This document shows, piece by piece, positions 37,513 through 46,282 of a stretch of DNA of 64,000 nucleotides (within the stretch, counting starts at the first letter, position 1; each line of letters opens with the position of its first letter). The notes beneath the pieces were generated by a model, which saw only the letters and a program-made list of their open reading frames with translations, did not search any database and was not told the origin of the DNA. This DNA comes from Legionella busanensis (GTDB taxonomy: Bacteria; Pseudomonadota; Gammaproteobacteria; Legionellales; Legionellaceae), in contig NZ_UGOD01000001.1 of NCBI RefSeq assembly GCF_900461525.1, positions 2,945,001 to 3,009,000 of the forward strand, given 5' to 3'. Both the position numbers and the translations under genes were made by a program.

Positions 37513-37800
37513 ATGATAATGTTGTTAAAGCCTATGAGCACACTATTCAATCGAAAAAAAAATCCTGGGGTAGCCTTTTTTAATAATAAAGATAGCTTCA
37601 ATACAGCTATTAAAAATTATTGCACTGCCGTTTTAGTCATACTTAAGGGTTTAAATAAACACCTGCCTGCTTACGAAGATTACTCGCTGGTGCAAAGTTA
37701 CTTTAGCGATTCATTTACTCAAGCGCAAGAAGACTTAAAAGAATTTAAAACGTTTTGTTTAGATGCACAAGCGAGCGATACTGTTAATACTACATTTTAA
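37513..37800 (+). CDS. Hypothetical small protein
   Basis: A 95-residue frame starting MIMLLKPMSTLFNRKKNPG, with no signal peptide or membrane segment. It has a mixed charged C-terminal half (DSFTQAQEDLKEFKTFCLDA). I do not recognise it. ATG codons at 37513 and 37519 are both possible, and the ribosome site is weak. It stands alone in AT-rich DNA next to tRNA-Val. It could be a small effector or a remnant. Confidence 0.4.
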   Translation: MIMLLKPMSTLFNRKKNPGVAFFNNKDSFNTAIKNYCTAVLVILKGLNKHLPAYEDYSLVQSYFSDSFTQAQEDLKEFKTFCLDAQASDTVNTTF

Positions 37801-37983
37801 AGATGAATATTATCCAACAAGAATTCTTCTACAAAATAGAAAATCGCTCTTTATACAATCTTAATAACTCTGATATCAGCTATAAGCCATTTAATGAATG
37901 CGCAGATGATACTTCTGAAACCTTCTTCGCAAATAAGTTTTTAATAATAGGTCGTTAATTCAAAAATTTTTTAGTAAAGCTAT

Positions 37984-37999
37984 GGCCCTTTAAAGGGCC
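37984..37999. terminator. Palindrome GGCCCTTTAAAGGGCC, possible terminator
   Basis: A 16-base perfect palindrome is followed by CCTTATTT. It lies 180 bases after the small hypothetical gene and may end its transcript. The T run is poor. Confidence 0.35.
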
Positions 38000-38498
38000 C
38001 TTATTTACTATTAATATTCCTTTTATTACTAAAACATTTGTTTAACGCTATTTTGCGTAATTATTTTTTTGCTGGATAAACTGTTTACAAAACAGTCTCA
38101 GCTATAGAGCAAGGTATGGTAGAAAGTTAAAGAAGTCGTATTTATGTTTAGAAAAAAATTAACAAATTGGAAAAATAGCTCAATTTATTGAATTAACAAA
38201 GCACCATAGCTTAGCGGGTAAAAAAATAGCGTTTATAGTAGACTCATGGAAAAAAGCTAAAATTTTTAAAATTGTTAAATCTCGATATTTAAAAACATGA
38301 TTAAAATAATATAATTGTATTAAATAACAACTATTATATTGGACTATGTTTGTCTTTAGTTAATCCGGTAGCATTTAATGTTTACCACTCTTATTTAACT
38401 CATAGTAATAGTAGCTAACTTATGTATGTTTATATCCTGCGTTCTTTTACTGAAGTTAACTTAATATTGATTTACTCAAATAATATTGCTTGTCTACA

Positions 38499-38526
38499 GT
38501 GTTTTAAATTAGCTAATTTAAAACAC
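38499..38526. repeat. 28-base perfect palindrome
   Basis: Two 14-base arms, GTGTTTTAAATTAG and CTAATTTAAAACAC, are joined with no loop. It could extrude as a cruciform, bind a dimeric protein or end transcription. No gene adjoins it within 200 bases. Confidence 0.6.
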
Positions 38527-38731
38527 ATCTGAATGGTTATAAATAATGATATAAATTAGAAATGACCGGGTCAAAAATATTGATCTGGCATCAATAAACC
38601 TCCTAGCTATAGCAAACAACCTGATAATTTTATTCACTTATATTTGCCAGACCTTATAGTTTCATTAACTTGCCTATCACCTAAGGATAAGCAGGGAAAT
38701 AACTGATTATATAATTACACGTCTTTCCTTA

Positions 38732-39559
38732 TTAGCTCTTAAAATAATGTGATGTCTTTTGTTTTTTATTTCCTTCATCTTCGCTCTCATTTTTAATTAC
38801 TTGAGCAAACATAGCCACACTAGCCACGCCTATTCTTGGTTGACTAGATGGCCTATCTGAAGATCCTTTTCTATTTTTACAGAAATCTAGATATATTTGG
38901 TCCTTAATAATTTCCGATTTGTATTTATGCTGATTTTGACTTAATAAATAGTGACCAACACTATCAATGAAATGGTAATGTTGACTTGGAGCAAGGCATT
39001 TAATAGCCCATAATTTTTTGTATAATTCTGTATCAGTAACCTCTTGCCCATCTAAAAATAGCGTATGCCTTGCTTTCTGAGAGTATTTATAAATCGTTTC
39101 TTCTTTTCCATTAATCATAGCAACAAGGTGCTTCTTTATGCCTTCGCCTACTGATTTGACAGAGCTTAAAATATTTGGATCAGTAATCTCACAGCCTGCG
39201 TAAAACAACCTTTCCTTTTTATATAGAAAAGCATTGGTAGATGTTTTAGTTGCTGGCATTATAGGAGGCGCTGGGTTAAATAATGGATCCTGAGTTGATG
39301 AACTTTGGGCAGAAGCTGGTACATTTTTAGTCTGCTGTTGATTCGTTTTAAGTGCATTTAGAGCATCTTTAGGATCTGGCACACTAGCTGATTGAAATTT
39401 TGCTAACACCTCACCAAAATCTATTGGATTTAAGTTAGGAGGTACAGAATTTTCTTGCTCTATTCTTTCCCTACCAGAAGGAGAGGATGTTTCTTGTAGA
39501 CTATTGGCTTGCTCAGACACCGGGGCGGTGGGTTTAAATGCAAATTTATTGTAAGGCAT
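38732..39559 (-). CDS. Hypothetical protein, candidate Dot/Icm effector
   Basis: A 275-residue protein from the ATG at 39559 (GGAG site upstream; a TTG five codons earlier is less likely). The first 120 residues are low complexity, rich in Pro, Ser, Gln and Asn. The rest is more ordered (about 125-260), with LFYAGCEITDPNIL and HTLFLDGQEVTDTELYKKLW as a possible internal repeat. The tail KNESEDEGNKKQKTSHYFKS has an acidic patch, as in Dot/Icm secretion signals. I do not recognise a family; effector status is inferred from composition, tail and location. Confidence 0.5.
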   Translation of the reverse strand: MPYNKFAFKPTAPVSEQANSLQETSSPSGRERIEQENSVPPNLNPIDFGEVLAKFQSASVPDPKDALNALKTNQQQTKNVPASAQSSSTQDPLFNPAPPIMPATKTSTNAFLYKKERLFYAGCEITDPNILSSVKSVGEGIKKHLVAMINGKEETIYKYSQKARHTLFLDGQEVTDTELYKKLWAIKCLAPSQHYHFIDSVGHYLLSQNQHKYKSEIIKDQIYLDFCKNRKGSSDRPSSQPRIGVASVAMFAQVIKNESEDEGNKKQKTSHYFKS

Positions 39560-39574
39560 AACTTTAAACTCCAA

Positions 39575-40184
39575 ACTAAATGATTACTAATAATACAATT
39601 AATACTTATTTTAGTCAATCAAAAAGTGTATTTAAATTTATTAAGTTCCATTACTGCGCGTTACGTAAGGCTGAAAGCCTAGGCGCGAAGACTGCAATAG
39701 GCTGCGGTTTTTTTAATCAGCCTGAAGAGACTAAAAAATTTTTCTGCAGCTATAGAGTCATTGTGGGAGGCTTACGCTTGGTAGTCTATGACAACGTGCC
39801 AGAAGCAGGACGCGCACGGATAAATACCTCGCGCATTGGCGAGTCCATTTAGGGGGCAAAGAAATCTCGGAATCTTTCACGAGGTAGCGGGACTCTAATT
39901 AGAAGCCATTAATGGGAGCTTCAATAATGTGACAGACTCTAAAAGATCAAAATAGACGGCATTAAATTGATTAATAATTTTAGTCATTACTTTCTCTAAA
40001 GCAGATTGATAATATCGTGCATTAGAAACTTGATATTATTTTTTGAAAGAATTTGTGTCGAATAGGTAAAAGAAATTCAAGTTTGGTGTAACGAGCTTAA
40101 AATAACTAATCTTTAGATAGTAAAAGAACCTTAATTACTTGTACGTTTAAAGAGCAGTCTTTTGACTGCTCTTTAATTCCTATT
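39575..40184. other. 610-base gap with a GC-rich structured island
   Basis: Between about 39650 and 39900 the base composition turns GC-rich, with several local inverted repeats such as AGGC tgaaa GCCT (39668-39680) enclosed by CGCG pairs. A 90-codon open frame crosses it but looks non-coding. It could be a structured RNA. From 39900 to 40140 the sequence is plain AT-rich. A terminator at 40147-40176 ends the gap. Confidence 0.4.
40147..40176 (-). terminator. Hairpin terminator after the exported-protein gene
   Basis: A perfect 13-bp stem, TTAAAGAGCAGTC with GACTGCTCTTTAA, has a TTTT loop (40160-40163). It lies 9 bases past the stop of the minus-strand gene at 40185. It is symmetrical, so it could work in both directions. 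Confidence 0.7.
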
Positions 40185-40598
40185 TTACTTACCAATGCTA
40201 TATAATACTTGATTAGGTAAACGAGTTTTATCTACAGGATAATCACCGGCCGGGGTTTTATCAGTGTGGTTACAGATAACCGCTTCATTAGCAAGATCAA
40301 ATTTCACTTTAACTTCTTTACTTGGTAAGCTAACGGTATGGAATACAAACTCTCCTGACATAATCCCTTTTTCCGCACTTTTATTTACAGTAAATACTTG
40401 CGCAGATTTCCCCTCGATTTGTTGAATACCACCTGGCTGAATGTCTGCACCATTCAAGCGAACTTGCGTTACTAATAATTTATCAGGTAAATTATTTTTT
40501 ACTTTAATTTCAAAGCCATCACAAGGAAGTGCAAAAGCGTTTGTCGTTAAACCAGCAACTAAAAGAGCAGGAAGACATAGAGATTTCATTTTATTCAT
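40185..40598 (-). CDS. Exported protein of unknown function
   Basis: From the ATG at 40598, which has a strong GAGGTG ribosome site, it is 137 residues with a clear signal peptide (MNKMKSLCLPALLVAGLTTN, cut after FALPC or nearby). The mature part has two cysteines (C26 and C113 or so), which may form a disulfide. It reads as a beta-rich small domain (FEIKVKNNLPDKLLVTQVRL). I do not recognise the family. A terminator follows directly. Confidence 0.65.
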   Translation of the reverse strand: MNKMKSLCLPALLVAGLTTNAFALPCDGFEIKVKNNLPDKLLVTQVRLNGADIQPGGIQQIEGKSAQVFTVNKSAEKGIMSGEFVFHTVSLPSKEVKVKFDLANEAVICNHTDKTPAGDYPVDKTRLPNQVLYSIGK

Positions 40599-41279
40599 AT
40601 TACACCTCATTCTTGTTATTAAACAATTATCCCTTATAAAGACCACACCTACTAACTAAATATTCGGAGGCCTAGTGGGCTGAATTAGCAAGCATTTTTA
40701 TCTTAAGTCAGGATTTAAAATTTATTACGTTTACTGACTACGTTAAGCTTACCACTTTATGTCAAATTAATATTGACAACTTTAGCAATAATGCATGCCT
40801 CAGTTACTAAGTTAACATAGTAAAATAATATGTCAATACCTTTTAGACAATATTAATTTATAAAGTGAGTCAATTAATACAAAGCATGACTAATAAATAA
40901 AATGCTATTATGTGACAAAATTAAATTTATTTTTTTGACATTAATTTTTAAAGAAAAAATTAATAGCTTTACTGAAACAATTTTCCGTGTATGAATCTGT
41001 TGGTTATTTTATAAGCTATTGAATTTAAAATTTTTATATTTTTAATAGACAGAGTTTTTATAATTTAACAAGGGAAGCCTGTCAAAAAACGGTATGAATA
41101 AAGCTTAATTAGTTTGACAATAGAGACACAGTGCTTTAAATTTGAGGCGTTTTTTAAGGATAAATGAAACGCCTTTAGCTTGCTGTTTCTTTAAGTCAAA
41201 GAGGAGTTTTTTTATCCCTCCTATATTAGGAAAATACAGCATTTGTATTACATAAACCAGCTGAAAATAAGGAATTAAA
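40599..41279. other. 681-base AT-rich gap
   Basis: This divergent region lies between two exported-protein genes. It is very AT-rich and holds no open frame of note. A short tract of T and A runs near 41200-41230 precedes the next gene. No promoter could be assigned. Confidence 0.4.
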
Positions 41280-41666
41280 ATGAAAATAAAAAAAATTAGC
41301 GCTGCTTTATTGTGCTCAGCTACTGTTCTTTTTGCCGGTAGTTCTTTTGCTCAAAATCAAGACCTAGCTCTAAATACCTTAAAAGGGTATGATTTACCAC
41401 CACATCAAGCGGTGAAATTCAACGGTAGCTGGTTTAGCAGTCAAAACTTCAAATGCACAGTTAGAGCAGAAAAAAATGATCAAAATCCATTATTAATTGA
41501 AGCATTAAAAAATCGTGCTGTTATTAATGGCGTTATCCTACCTGAAGGCAGTTTAATGACTGTGTTAGCGAAAGTTGGCGATAAAATTGAGTTTGAATTA
41601 GATGCTCGTGCAAAATTAACTATCACTAATGATGCTGATACGTTAATGAATATTCGTTGCAATTAA
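41280..41666 (+). CDS. Exported protein, tandem paralogue 1
   Basis: A 128-residue protein with a signal peptide (1-24, cut after SFA). The mature part begins QNQDLALNTLKGYDLPPHQA and has two cysteines (C59, C127), which may pair. It aligns with the next gene over its whole length (YDLPP, EKN, IEA, NG..L.EG, DA.A, C at the end). It probably sits in the periplasm or outside the cell. The function is unknown. Confidence 0.7.
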   Translation: MKIKKISAALLCSATVLFAGSSFAQNQDLALNTLKGYDLPPHQAVKFNGSWFSSQNFKCTVRAEKNDQNPLLIEALKNRAVINGVILPEGSLMTVLAKVGDKIEFELDARAKLTITNDADTLMNIRCN

Positions 41667-41701
41667 TGTTAACTATTTTAGATCAAAGTAGAGGTAATAT
41701 A

Positions 41702-42088
41702 ATGTTAAAAAAAGTAAAAGCTATTTTGCTTTGTACAAGTGCTCTATTGGCTACAAGTTCTTTTGCAACTAATTTTGAGTTAGCAAAAGGGATATCAAAA
41801 GAATATGATTTACCACCAAACCAGGTGCAAACGCTTTCTAACTATCTCCCTTGGACTGTTACTGCAACTTGTAAAGTTAGAACTGAAAAAAATGCTAAAA
41901 GCGCAATTTATATTGAAGCTTTTCAAAGAAAATTTATTGTTAACGGGCACATTCTTACTGAAGGTGATACATTAAAAATCGTTGTTTCCCCTAACGAAAG
42001 AATTGAAATCGAAGCAGACGCTCATGCTCAAGCTTATTTAACTAACCAAAGTGAACAATTAGTTAATCTACATTGCAGTACTAAGTAA
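41702..42088 (+). CDS. Exported protein, tandem paralogue 2
   Basis: A 128-residue protein from the ATG at 41702, after a GAGG ribosome site. It has a signal peptide (1-22, cut after SFA), then NFELAKGISKEYDLPPNQVQ. It keeps two cysteines at the same positions as paralogue 1, and its tail is LVNLHCSTK. The two genes are 35 bases apart and arose by tandem duplication. They have diverged strongly, so the duplication is old. Confidence 0.7.
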   Translation: MLKKVKAILLCTSALLATSSFATNFELAKGISKEYDLPPNQVQTLSNYLPWTVTATCKVRTEKNAKSAIYIEAFQRKFIVNGHILTEGDTLKIVVSPNERIEIEADAHAQAYLTNQSEQLVNLHCSTK

Positions 42089-42096
42089 TTTTTCAA

Positions 42097-42116
42097 GTTG
42101 GGTCAATCGACCCAAC
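42097..42116. terminator. Hairpin between convergent genes
   Basis: GTTGGGTC aatc GACCCAAC is a perfect 8-bp stem 8 bases after the paralogue 2 stop. There is no T run, so it may act as a bidirectional transcript end or an mRNA stabiliser. Confidence 0.5.
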
Positions 42117-42144
42117 CTACCTCAAATAAATATCTCAGTTCAGT

Positions 42145-43401
42145 TCAATTTTTACAAGCATAATTAGGATAAGCTTTAATCACTGCTTGATAAATATCAA
42201 TGATAAGTGATTTTATAGCGTCCCCCATGGGTGAATTTTTTTCACCTTCACCCGCTTTATTATTTAGAGCAACTGCAACAGTTATATTGTTGCATGGGCT
42301 AAAGAGATACATAACACGGTATCCTAAAGTGCTGCCCTTATAACTCCAGTAACGATTTTCAGTTTTACTATCATAAACATAAACGACGCCTAAACCAAAG
42401 CCATCAGGATCATCTTTACTTACTGTTGGAATAGGTTGTCCAGTTTTTGTTGATATAACTGACATTAATTCGGTTAAAGCGTTTTTACGATGACCATTAT
42501 CAAAAAGTTCACCATGATATAAAATTTGCACCCAGCGAATGACATCGGTTGTATCGGCAATGATTGCGCCTGCAGCACTAGCCCAAGTTAAGTTATTACC
42601 AGTTGCATCAATCATTTTCTTTTTATCTTTGTCATAGAAATAACCATGTACCATGCGAGGCATGAGTTTTTTATAAATTTCTTCTCCATCATTACCGGCA
42701 GGATAAAAAGTATTGGCTAATTGAAAAGGAGTTAAAATCCTTGTTTTTAATACTTCAGCAAAAGATTTATTAGTGATTTTTTCAATAATTAAACTGGCAA
42801 GAATATAATTTGAATTTGAGTAATTAAAATGATGCTTTGGATTCTTAATAGGCTTATCAGGCGAAGCCCACTGTAGTAATTCTGATGCTGACCATTGCTT
42901 CTTAAAATTAGCTTTTTCCGCTACCTTATAAAATTCTACATTAGCTGAATAATTAGGTATATCACTTGTCATATTTAATAGTTGTTTAATCGTAATATCT
43001 TTCCAATTGGAATACTGTGGGAGCCACTTACCTAAGTTGTCATTAATTGATAATTTTCCTTCAGCTTCTAATTGCAAAATAATTGCTGCTACAAACGATT
43101 TCGTAATACTACCTATTTCGAAAAGATTATCTTTCGTTATAGGAGCAGTGTAAGGAGGCCAGCCAATAGTTCCTGTAAAATAGTTCACTATTTTACCTTT
43201 TAAACTACCCTTTTGTGATGGAATTAATACGGAAGCAGCGATACCGGTAATTTGTTCTTTTTTTCCAGCGTTATTTAAGTAGTGATTAATAACCTGTTGT
43301 ATTGGCGGCTCTGGTAATTTAGAAGACGGATTATCTGCCCTTACCTCTGAAGTTATTAAATAAAACATCATTAAGCTAAGAGCATAAGCCTTCCTTTTCA
43401 T
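42145..43401 (-). CDS. Serine hydrolase, beta-lactamase/class C family
   Basis: Exported serine hydrolase of the penicillin-binding-protein/class C beta-lactamase fold. It has a signal peptide (1-22, cut after VRA). The active-site motif SITK is at 98-101 and the YSN motif at 194-196 (NYSNSNY). The third motif is likely the YKGSTLG segment near the C-terminal third. The 418 residues fit the D-aminopeptidase/esterase-like members. The substrate is unknown; beta-lactam resistance cannot be assumed. Confidence 0.85.
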   Translation of the reverse strand: MKRKAYALSLMMFYLITSEVRADNPSSKLPEPPIQQVINHYLNNAGKKEQITGIAASVLIPSQKGSLKGKIVNYFTGTIGWPPYTAPITKDNLFEIGSITKSFVAAIILQLEAEGKLSINDNLGKWLPQYSNWKDITIKQLLNMTSDIPNYSANVEFYKVAEKANFKKQWSASELLQWASPDKPIKNPKHHFNYSNSNYILASLIIEKITNKSFAEVLKTRILTPFQLANTFYPAGNDGEEIYKKLMPRMVHGYFYDKDKKKMIDATGNNLTWASAAGAIIADTTDVIRWVQILYHGELFDNGHRKNALTELMSVISTKTGQPIPTVSKDDPDGFGLGVVYVYDSKTENRYWSYKGSTLGYRVMYLFSPCNNITVAVALNNKAGEGEKNSPMGDAIKSLIIDIYQAVIKAYPNYACKN

Positions 43402-43567
43402 AATTTTTTCCCTAATAATTATTTTATTGTTTATACTGCCAATATCCTAAACTGGATTTATCAGAATAACTAAAAATTTTTTAAAATTTAAATTACATAG
43501 AAATTATTTACTGCGCTTTTGTGGCAGTATCTTAATATTATTTATCAAGTTAAGAAGGGATTCTACT

Positions 43568-44398
43568 ATGGACTTTGAGCCAAGGCATATTAATGCAACA
43601 TCTGATGATTTAAAAGGTAATAATGGTTTAGGACGTTATATCTTTTTAACTGGCTCAGATGAACGAGCTAAACACTTTAGCGAGCGTTTTAGCCAAACGA
43701 CAGTACGCCCGCACCCTAGGCAACATAATTTATATCTAGGTACCTTACCAAGTCAGCATGGTCCAATTGATGTTGGCGCTATCTCAAGCGGCATGGGAGG
43801 ACCCAGCGCCGATATCATTATTAGTGAATTAATTAATTTAGGCACTTGTCGATTTTTACGAGTTGGAACGGCAGGTTCTCTTCAGCCTGAACAAATTAAA
43901 ACGGGCCACTTAGTGGTTGCCACAGGCGCTGTCAGAGATGATAAGGCTTCCTGGGATTATATTTACCCTGAATACCCTGCTTTATCTTCTCTAGAATATT
44001 TAATTGCCACTGGACGAGCTAGTAAGCTCATGGGAACAGCGCCTATTCATTTTGGTGTTGTTCACTCAAAAAGTTCATTGTATGCGCGTGAGTTTCATTT
44101 ATCTATAAGAAGTGATAATGAAAATTATATGAGTAGTTTACATCAAGCAGGTGTATTAGCTTCAGAAATGGAATGCGCCCAATTATTTATATTAACAACC
44201 CTTAAAAATGCTAAATTAAGTTCTGCGCAATCACCTAATATCCTTAGCGGTTGTATCTTAGCTATTATAGGCGACAAAACAGCCTTTTCGGATCAAGAGG
44301 AATTAGTCACCAAAACTATTAACGCGTCTATTGAACTTAGTATAAAAACTATTGAAGAATTATTCCTCATCGACCAGAAATTAAAACCCTTATTTTAG
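43568..44398 (+). CDS. Nucleoside phosphorylase (uridine phosphorylase-like)
   Basis: NP-I family enzyme of nucleoside salvage, cleaving nucleosides with phosphate. Key segments are IFLTGSDERAKHFSERF, SSGMGGPSADIIISELI and RVGTAGSLQPEQIKTGHLVV. SEMECAQLFILTTL fits the ribose-binding glutamate region. At 276 residues it is slightly longer than E. coli Udp (253). The substrate could be uridine or another nucleoside. Confidence 0.8.
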   Translation: MDFEPRHINATSDDLKGNNGLGRYIFLTGSDERAKHFSERFSQTTVRPHPRQHNLYLGTLPSQHGPIDVGAISSGMGGPSADIIISELINLGTCRFLRVGTAGSLQPEQIKTGHLVVATGAVRDDKASWDYIYPEYPALSSLEYLIATGRASKLMGTAPIHFGVVHSKSSLYAREFHLSIRSDNENYMSSLHQAGVLASEMECAQLFILTTLKNAKLSSAQSPNILSGCILAIIGDKTAFSDQEELVTKTINASIELSIKTIEELFLIDQKLKPLF

Positions 44399-44821
44399 TA
44401 TAATTATCTATTTTATTATTTTGTTTTATGGCGGGGATGCTGCATAAATAATTTGCGTATATAAATTAATTTATATTTAAAGCCATAATGAACAAAAGTA
44501 AAATAATACATATTTTATTCATAAATTATCGGAAGAACTGGCCACTTATGTATATTATTTTTTAAACCCTATAAACCAAATAGTACTTGTCTTGATGACC
44601 TAAAATTTCTATATTAGGCGTTATGTTATAATGTGTAAGGCTTTGCTTTTTAAAGCATTAAACTGCGTAAAAAAATGAAGTGTAATCATACGAAGTTAAA
44701 ATAATTATCTAAAAAAACCTTTATTTCACTACCTGGCCTCAAGACTACGCTGACTTTTATACGGTTGAAATTAATATTTTTGCTATAATTCTGATTACCC
44801 AAATGGAATAAGGAAATCGTT
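44399..44821. other. 423-base AT-rich gap
   Basis: There is no open frame of note. A 23-base motif at 44739-44761 recurs near-identically at 50412-50434 and is reported separately. The remainder is plain AT-rich sequence. Confidence 0.45.
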
Positions 44822-45061
44822 ATGAGTACATGTGACGTATGCGGTAATAGTTATCAGCATGCTTTTGAAATTCATAAGCAAGGAAAAGTCTATACTTTTG
44901 ATTGTTTTGAATGTGCCATTCATAAACTTGCCCCCCACTGTAAGCATTGTGATTGTCAAATTATTGGTCATGGGATTGCAGTGGATAATGATTATTTTTG
45001 TTGTGCACATTGTGCTCGAGAGTCAGGCTTTAAGGGCGCCAAAGATAATGTGCAAGCTTAG
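44822..45061 (+). CDS. Small cysteine-rich zinc-binding protein
   Basis: A 79-residue protein with CxxC-type pairs at CDVCG, CFEC, CKHCDC and CCAHC, plus histidines. It is like the small bacterial proteins annotated as prokaryotic metallothionein. FDCFECAIHKLAPHCKHC and IIGHGIAVDNDYFCCAHC are the main conserved parts. Two zinc sites are likely. It has no signal peptide. Metal storage or a DNA/RNA role are both possible. Confidence 0.7.
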   Translation: MSTCDVCGNSYQHAFEIHKQGKVYTFDCFECAIHKLAPHCKHCDCQIIGHGIAVDNDYFCCAHCARESGFKGAKDNVQA

Positions 45062-45185
45062 CAAGCGCTTTTTGCCGGTGCTGTAAAAGTAAAAACTTAT
45101 CTTATTTAAATTAATGAATTTAATTTATAATCTCATTGCTTTACAAATTTTAGTAGTAATTTTTAAACGTTATATAGGAAATACA

Positions 45186-45599
45186 ATGAGATTAAAAATT
45201 ATAAGTACAATTCTTTCTCTAACTTTATCCCAATTGATTTTTGCCTCACCAACTGAGAAACCAAATACCTGCCCGTCAGTATCTGCATTACAAGCTGTTA
45301 ATGTTTCTGATATTATAAAAGCAGACCGCCACTGGTATGGATTCGTTAAATCTAATAATTACGGTACTAATGACCAGTGGTCTTTTGTTATTGGCGAGTT
45401 TAGTGCAACTAATAAAAATGACGCAAAACAACAAATATTGCGTGCTGTAAACTCTTTAAATTTTGAATCAGGCCCATCACCTTTTGAAATTCAAGGTCAA
45501 GAAAGTTGGATTTGCGCTTACAAAGACGACTCTGGACACCATGCTGTTACCGTCACACCAATCCTGCCTTTTTTCCGCGCATGGATGACTCACCATTAA
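45186..45599 (+). CDS. Exported DUF4949-like protein
   Basis: From ATG 45186 (AGGA upstream) it has 137 residues, with a signal peptide (MRLKIISTILSLTLSQLIFA). The mature part starts SPTEKPNTCPSVSALQAVNV and continues WYGFVKSNNYGTNDQWSFVI. That layout matches the Legionella DUF4949 family, which includes proteins annotated as hemin-binding. Two cysteines (near 31 and 107) may pair. The family call rests on memory of its pattern. Confidence 0.6.
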   Translation: MRLKIISTILSLTLSQLIFASPTEKPNTCPSVSALQAVNVSDIIKADRHWYGFVKSNNYGTNDQWSFVIGEFSATNKNDAKQQILRAVNSLNFESGPSPFEIQGQESWICAYKDDSGHHAVTVTPILPFFRAWMTHH

Positions 45600-45618
45600 A
45601 TTTTAATGCCGATTTACT

Positions 45619-45655
45619 ATCCGAGCCTATGTAATTAAGCTCGGATAATTTTTTT
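45619..45655 (+). terminator. Rho-independent terminator after the DUF4949-like gene
   Basis: ATCCGAGC (45619-45626) pairs with GCTCGGAT (45639-45646), with a 12-base loop, followed by AA and seven T residues. It ends transcription of the gene that stops at 45599. Confidence 0.8.
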
Positions 45656-45751
45656 AATTTAAAAAACAAATTCTATGTTCCAAATCGCTTAATAGTTGCG
45701 AAAGCTGCTTTCGTTGATTGAAATTCATCAAATAAATATAATTTAAGATTA

Positions 45752-46282
45752 CTACTTGCAGGTTAGCTCAATATTTTTAATATCCTGTAAAGATAAATAA
45801 TTTTGTATTTCTAAACTTATTTCATCTGGTATATTAAATCGCGTAAAGAAATTAGTAGTTACGCTTTCTTTATATTGGGTAATGTCTATATTTATATTTA
45901 ATGCTTTAAGCACGAATGTCTTTGTACGATGTGCTTGAAAGGGTGTTAAACCTGATTTGTAATGCTCATTAATATACTTTGTGAATTCAATAATAAATTG
46001 TTCTTTGACTAATTCATCACAATTTTCCGGCAATAAAACTGGCATAAAATTACTATATTGATATATTGCTATACGTTTCGCTCTTGGGTCACGAGTAGTC
46101 TTAATAGGTTTAGTATGGAGGCCATTATTCCAATGAGATGATTTTTTATATAACCCTAAATTAATATCCATAACTTCTTCACAAGTATATTGAAAATTTC
46201 GCCAATACTTCATTTGATAATGGCTGTAACGTCCACTCGGGTTACTATGCTGAGATACCGTAAAATTAATTTTTATTAGCAT
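45752..46282 (-). CDS. Hypothetical protein with a C-terminal F-box-like motif
   Basis: A 176-residue protein. Its first 150 residues match nothing I know. Residues 151-176 read IPDEISLEIQNYLSLQDIKN then IELTCK, which fits the F-box pattern (LPdEil.EI..yLs.kDl....lvCk). F-boxes are eukaryotic ubiquitin-ligase adaptors and occur in Legionella effectors. The frame stops right at the end of the motif, and a different frame stays open for about 25 codons beyond. The gene may therefore be truncated by a frameshift. Confidence 0.55.
   Translation of the reverse strand: MLIKINFTVSQHSNPSGRYSHYQMKYWRNFQYTCEEVMDINLGLYKKSSHWNNGLHTKPIKTTRDPRAKRIAIYQYSNFMPVLLPENCDELVKEQFIIEFTKYINEHYKSGLTPFQAHRTKTFVLKALNINIDITQYKESVTTNFFTRFNIPDEISLEIQNYLSLQDIKNIELTCK

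Larger units (their letters stand above)
37801..38731. other. 930-base AT-rich gap with palindromes and a coding-like remnant
   Basis: No complete gene is visible. Two perfect palindromes lie here (37984-37999 and 38499-38526). An open stretch at 38163-38300 without a start codon reads IAQFIELTKHHSLAGKKIAF and then IVDSWKKAKIF. It looks like the decayed end of a protein gene but matches nothing I know. Confidence 0.45.

Noticed and set aside
39580-39852. 90-codon open frame over the GC-rich island
   Set aside because: The composition and hairpins look like structured non-coding DNA, and the translated sequence has no protein-like pattern.
39830-39895. Possible c-di-GMP (GEMM) riboswitch
   Set aside because: Only GGTAGCGGG and GGCAAAG resemble the motif. 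The helices do not form, and the next gene is on the other strand.
42145-43401. Serine hydrolase as an AmpC beta-lactamase
   Set aside because: It has the SxxK and YxN motifs of the fold, but the third motif is not a clear KTG and many family members are esterases or peptidases.
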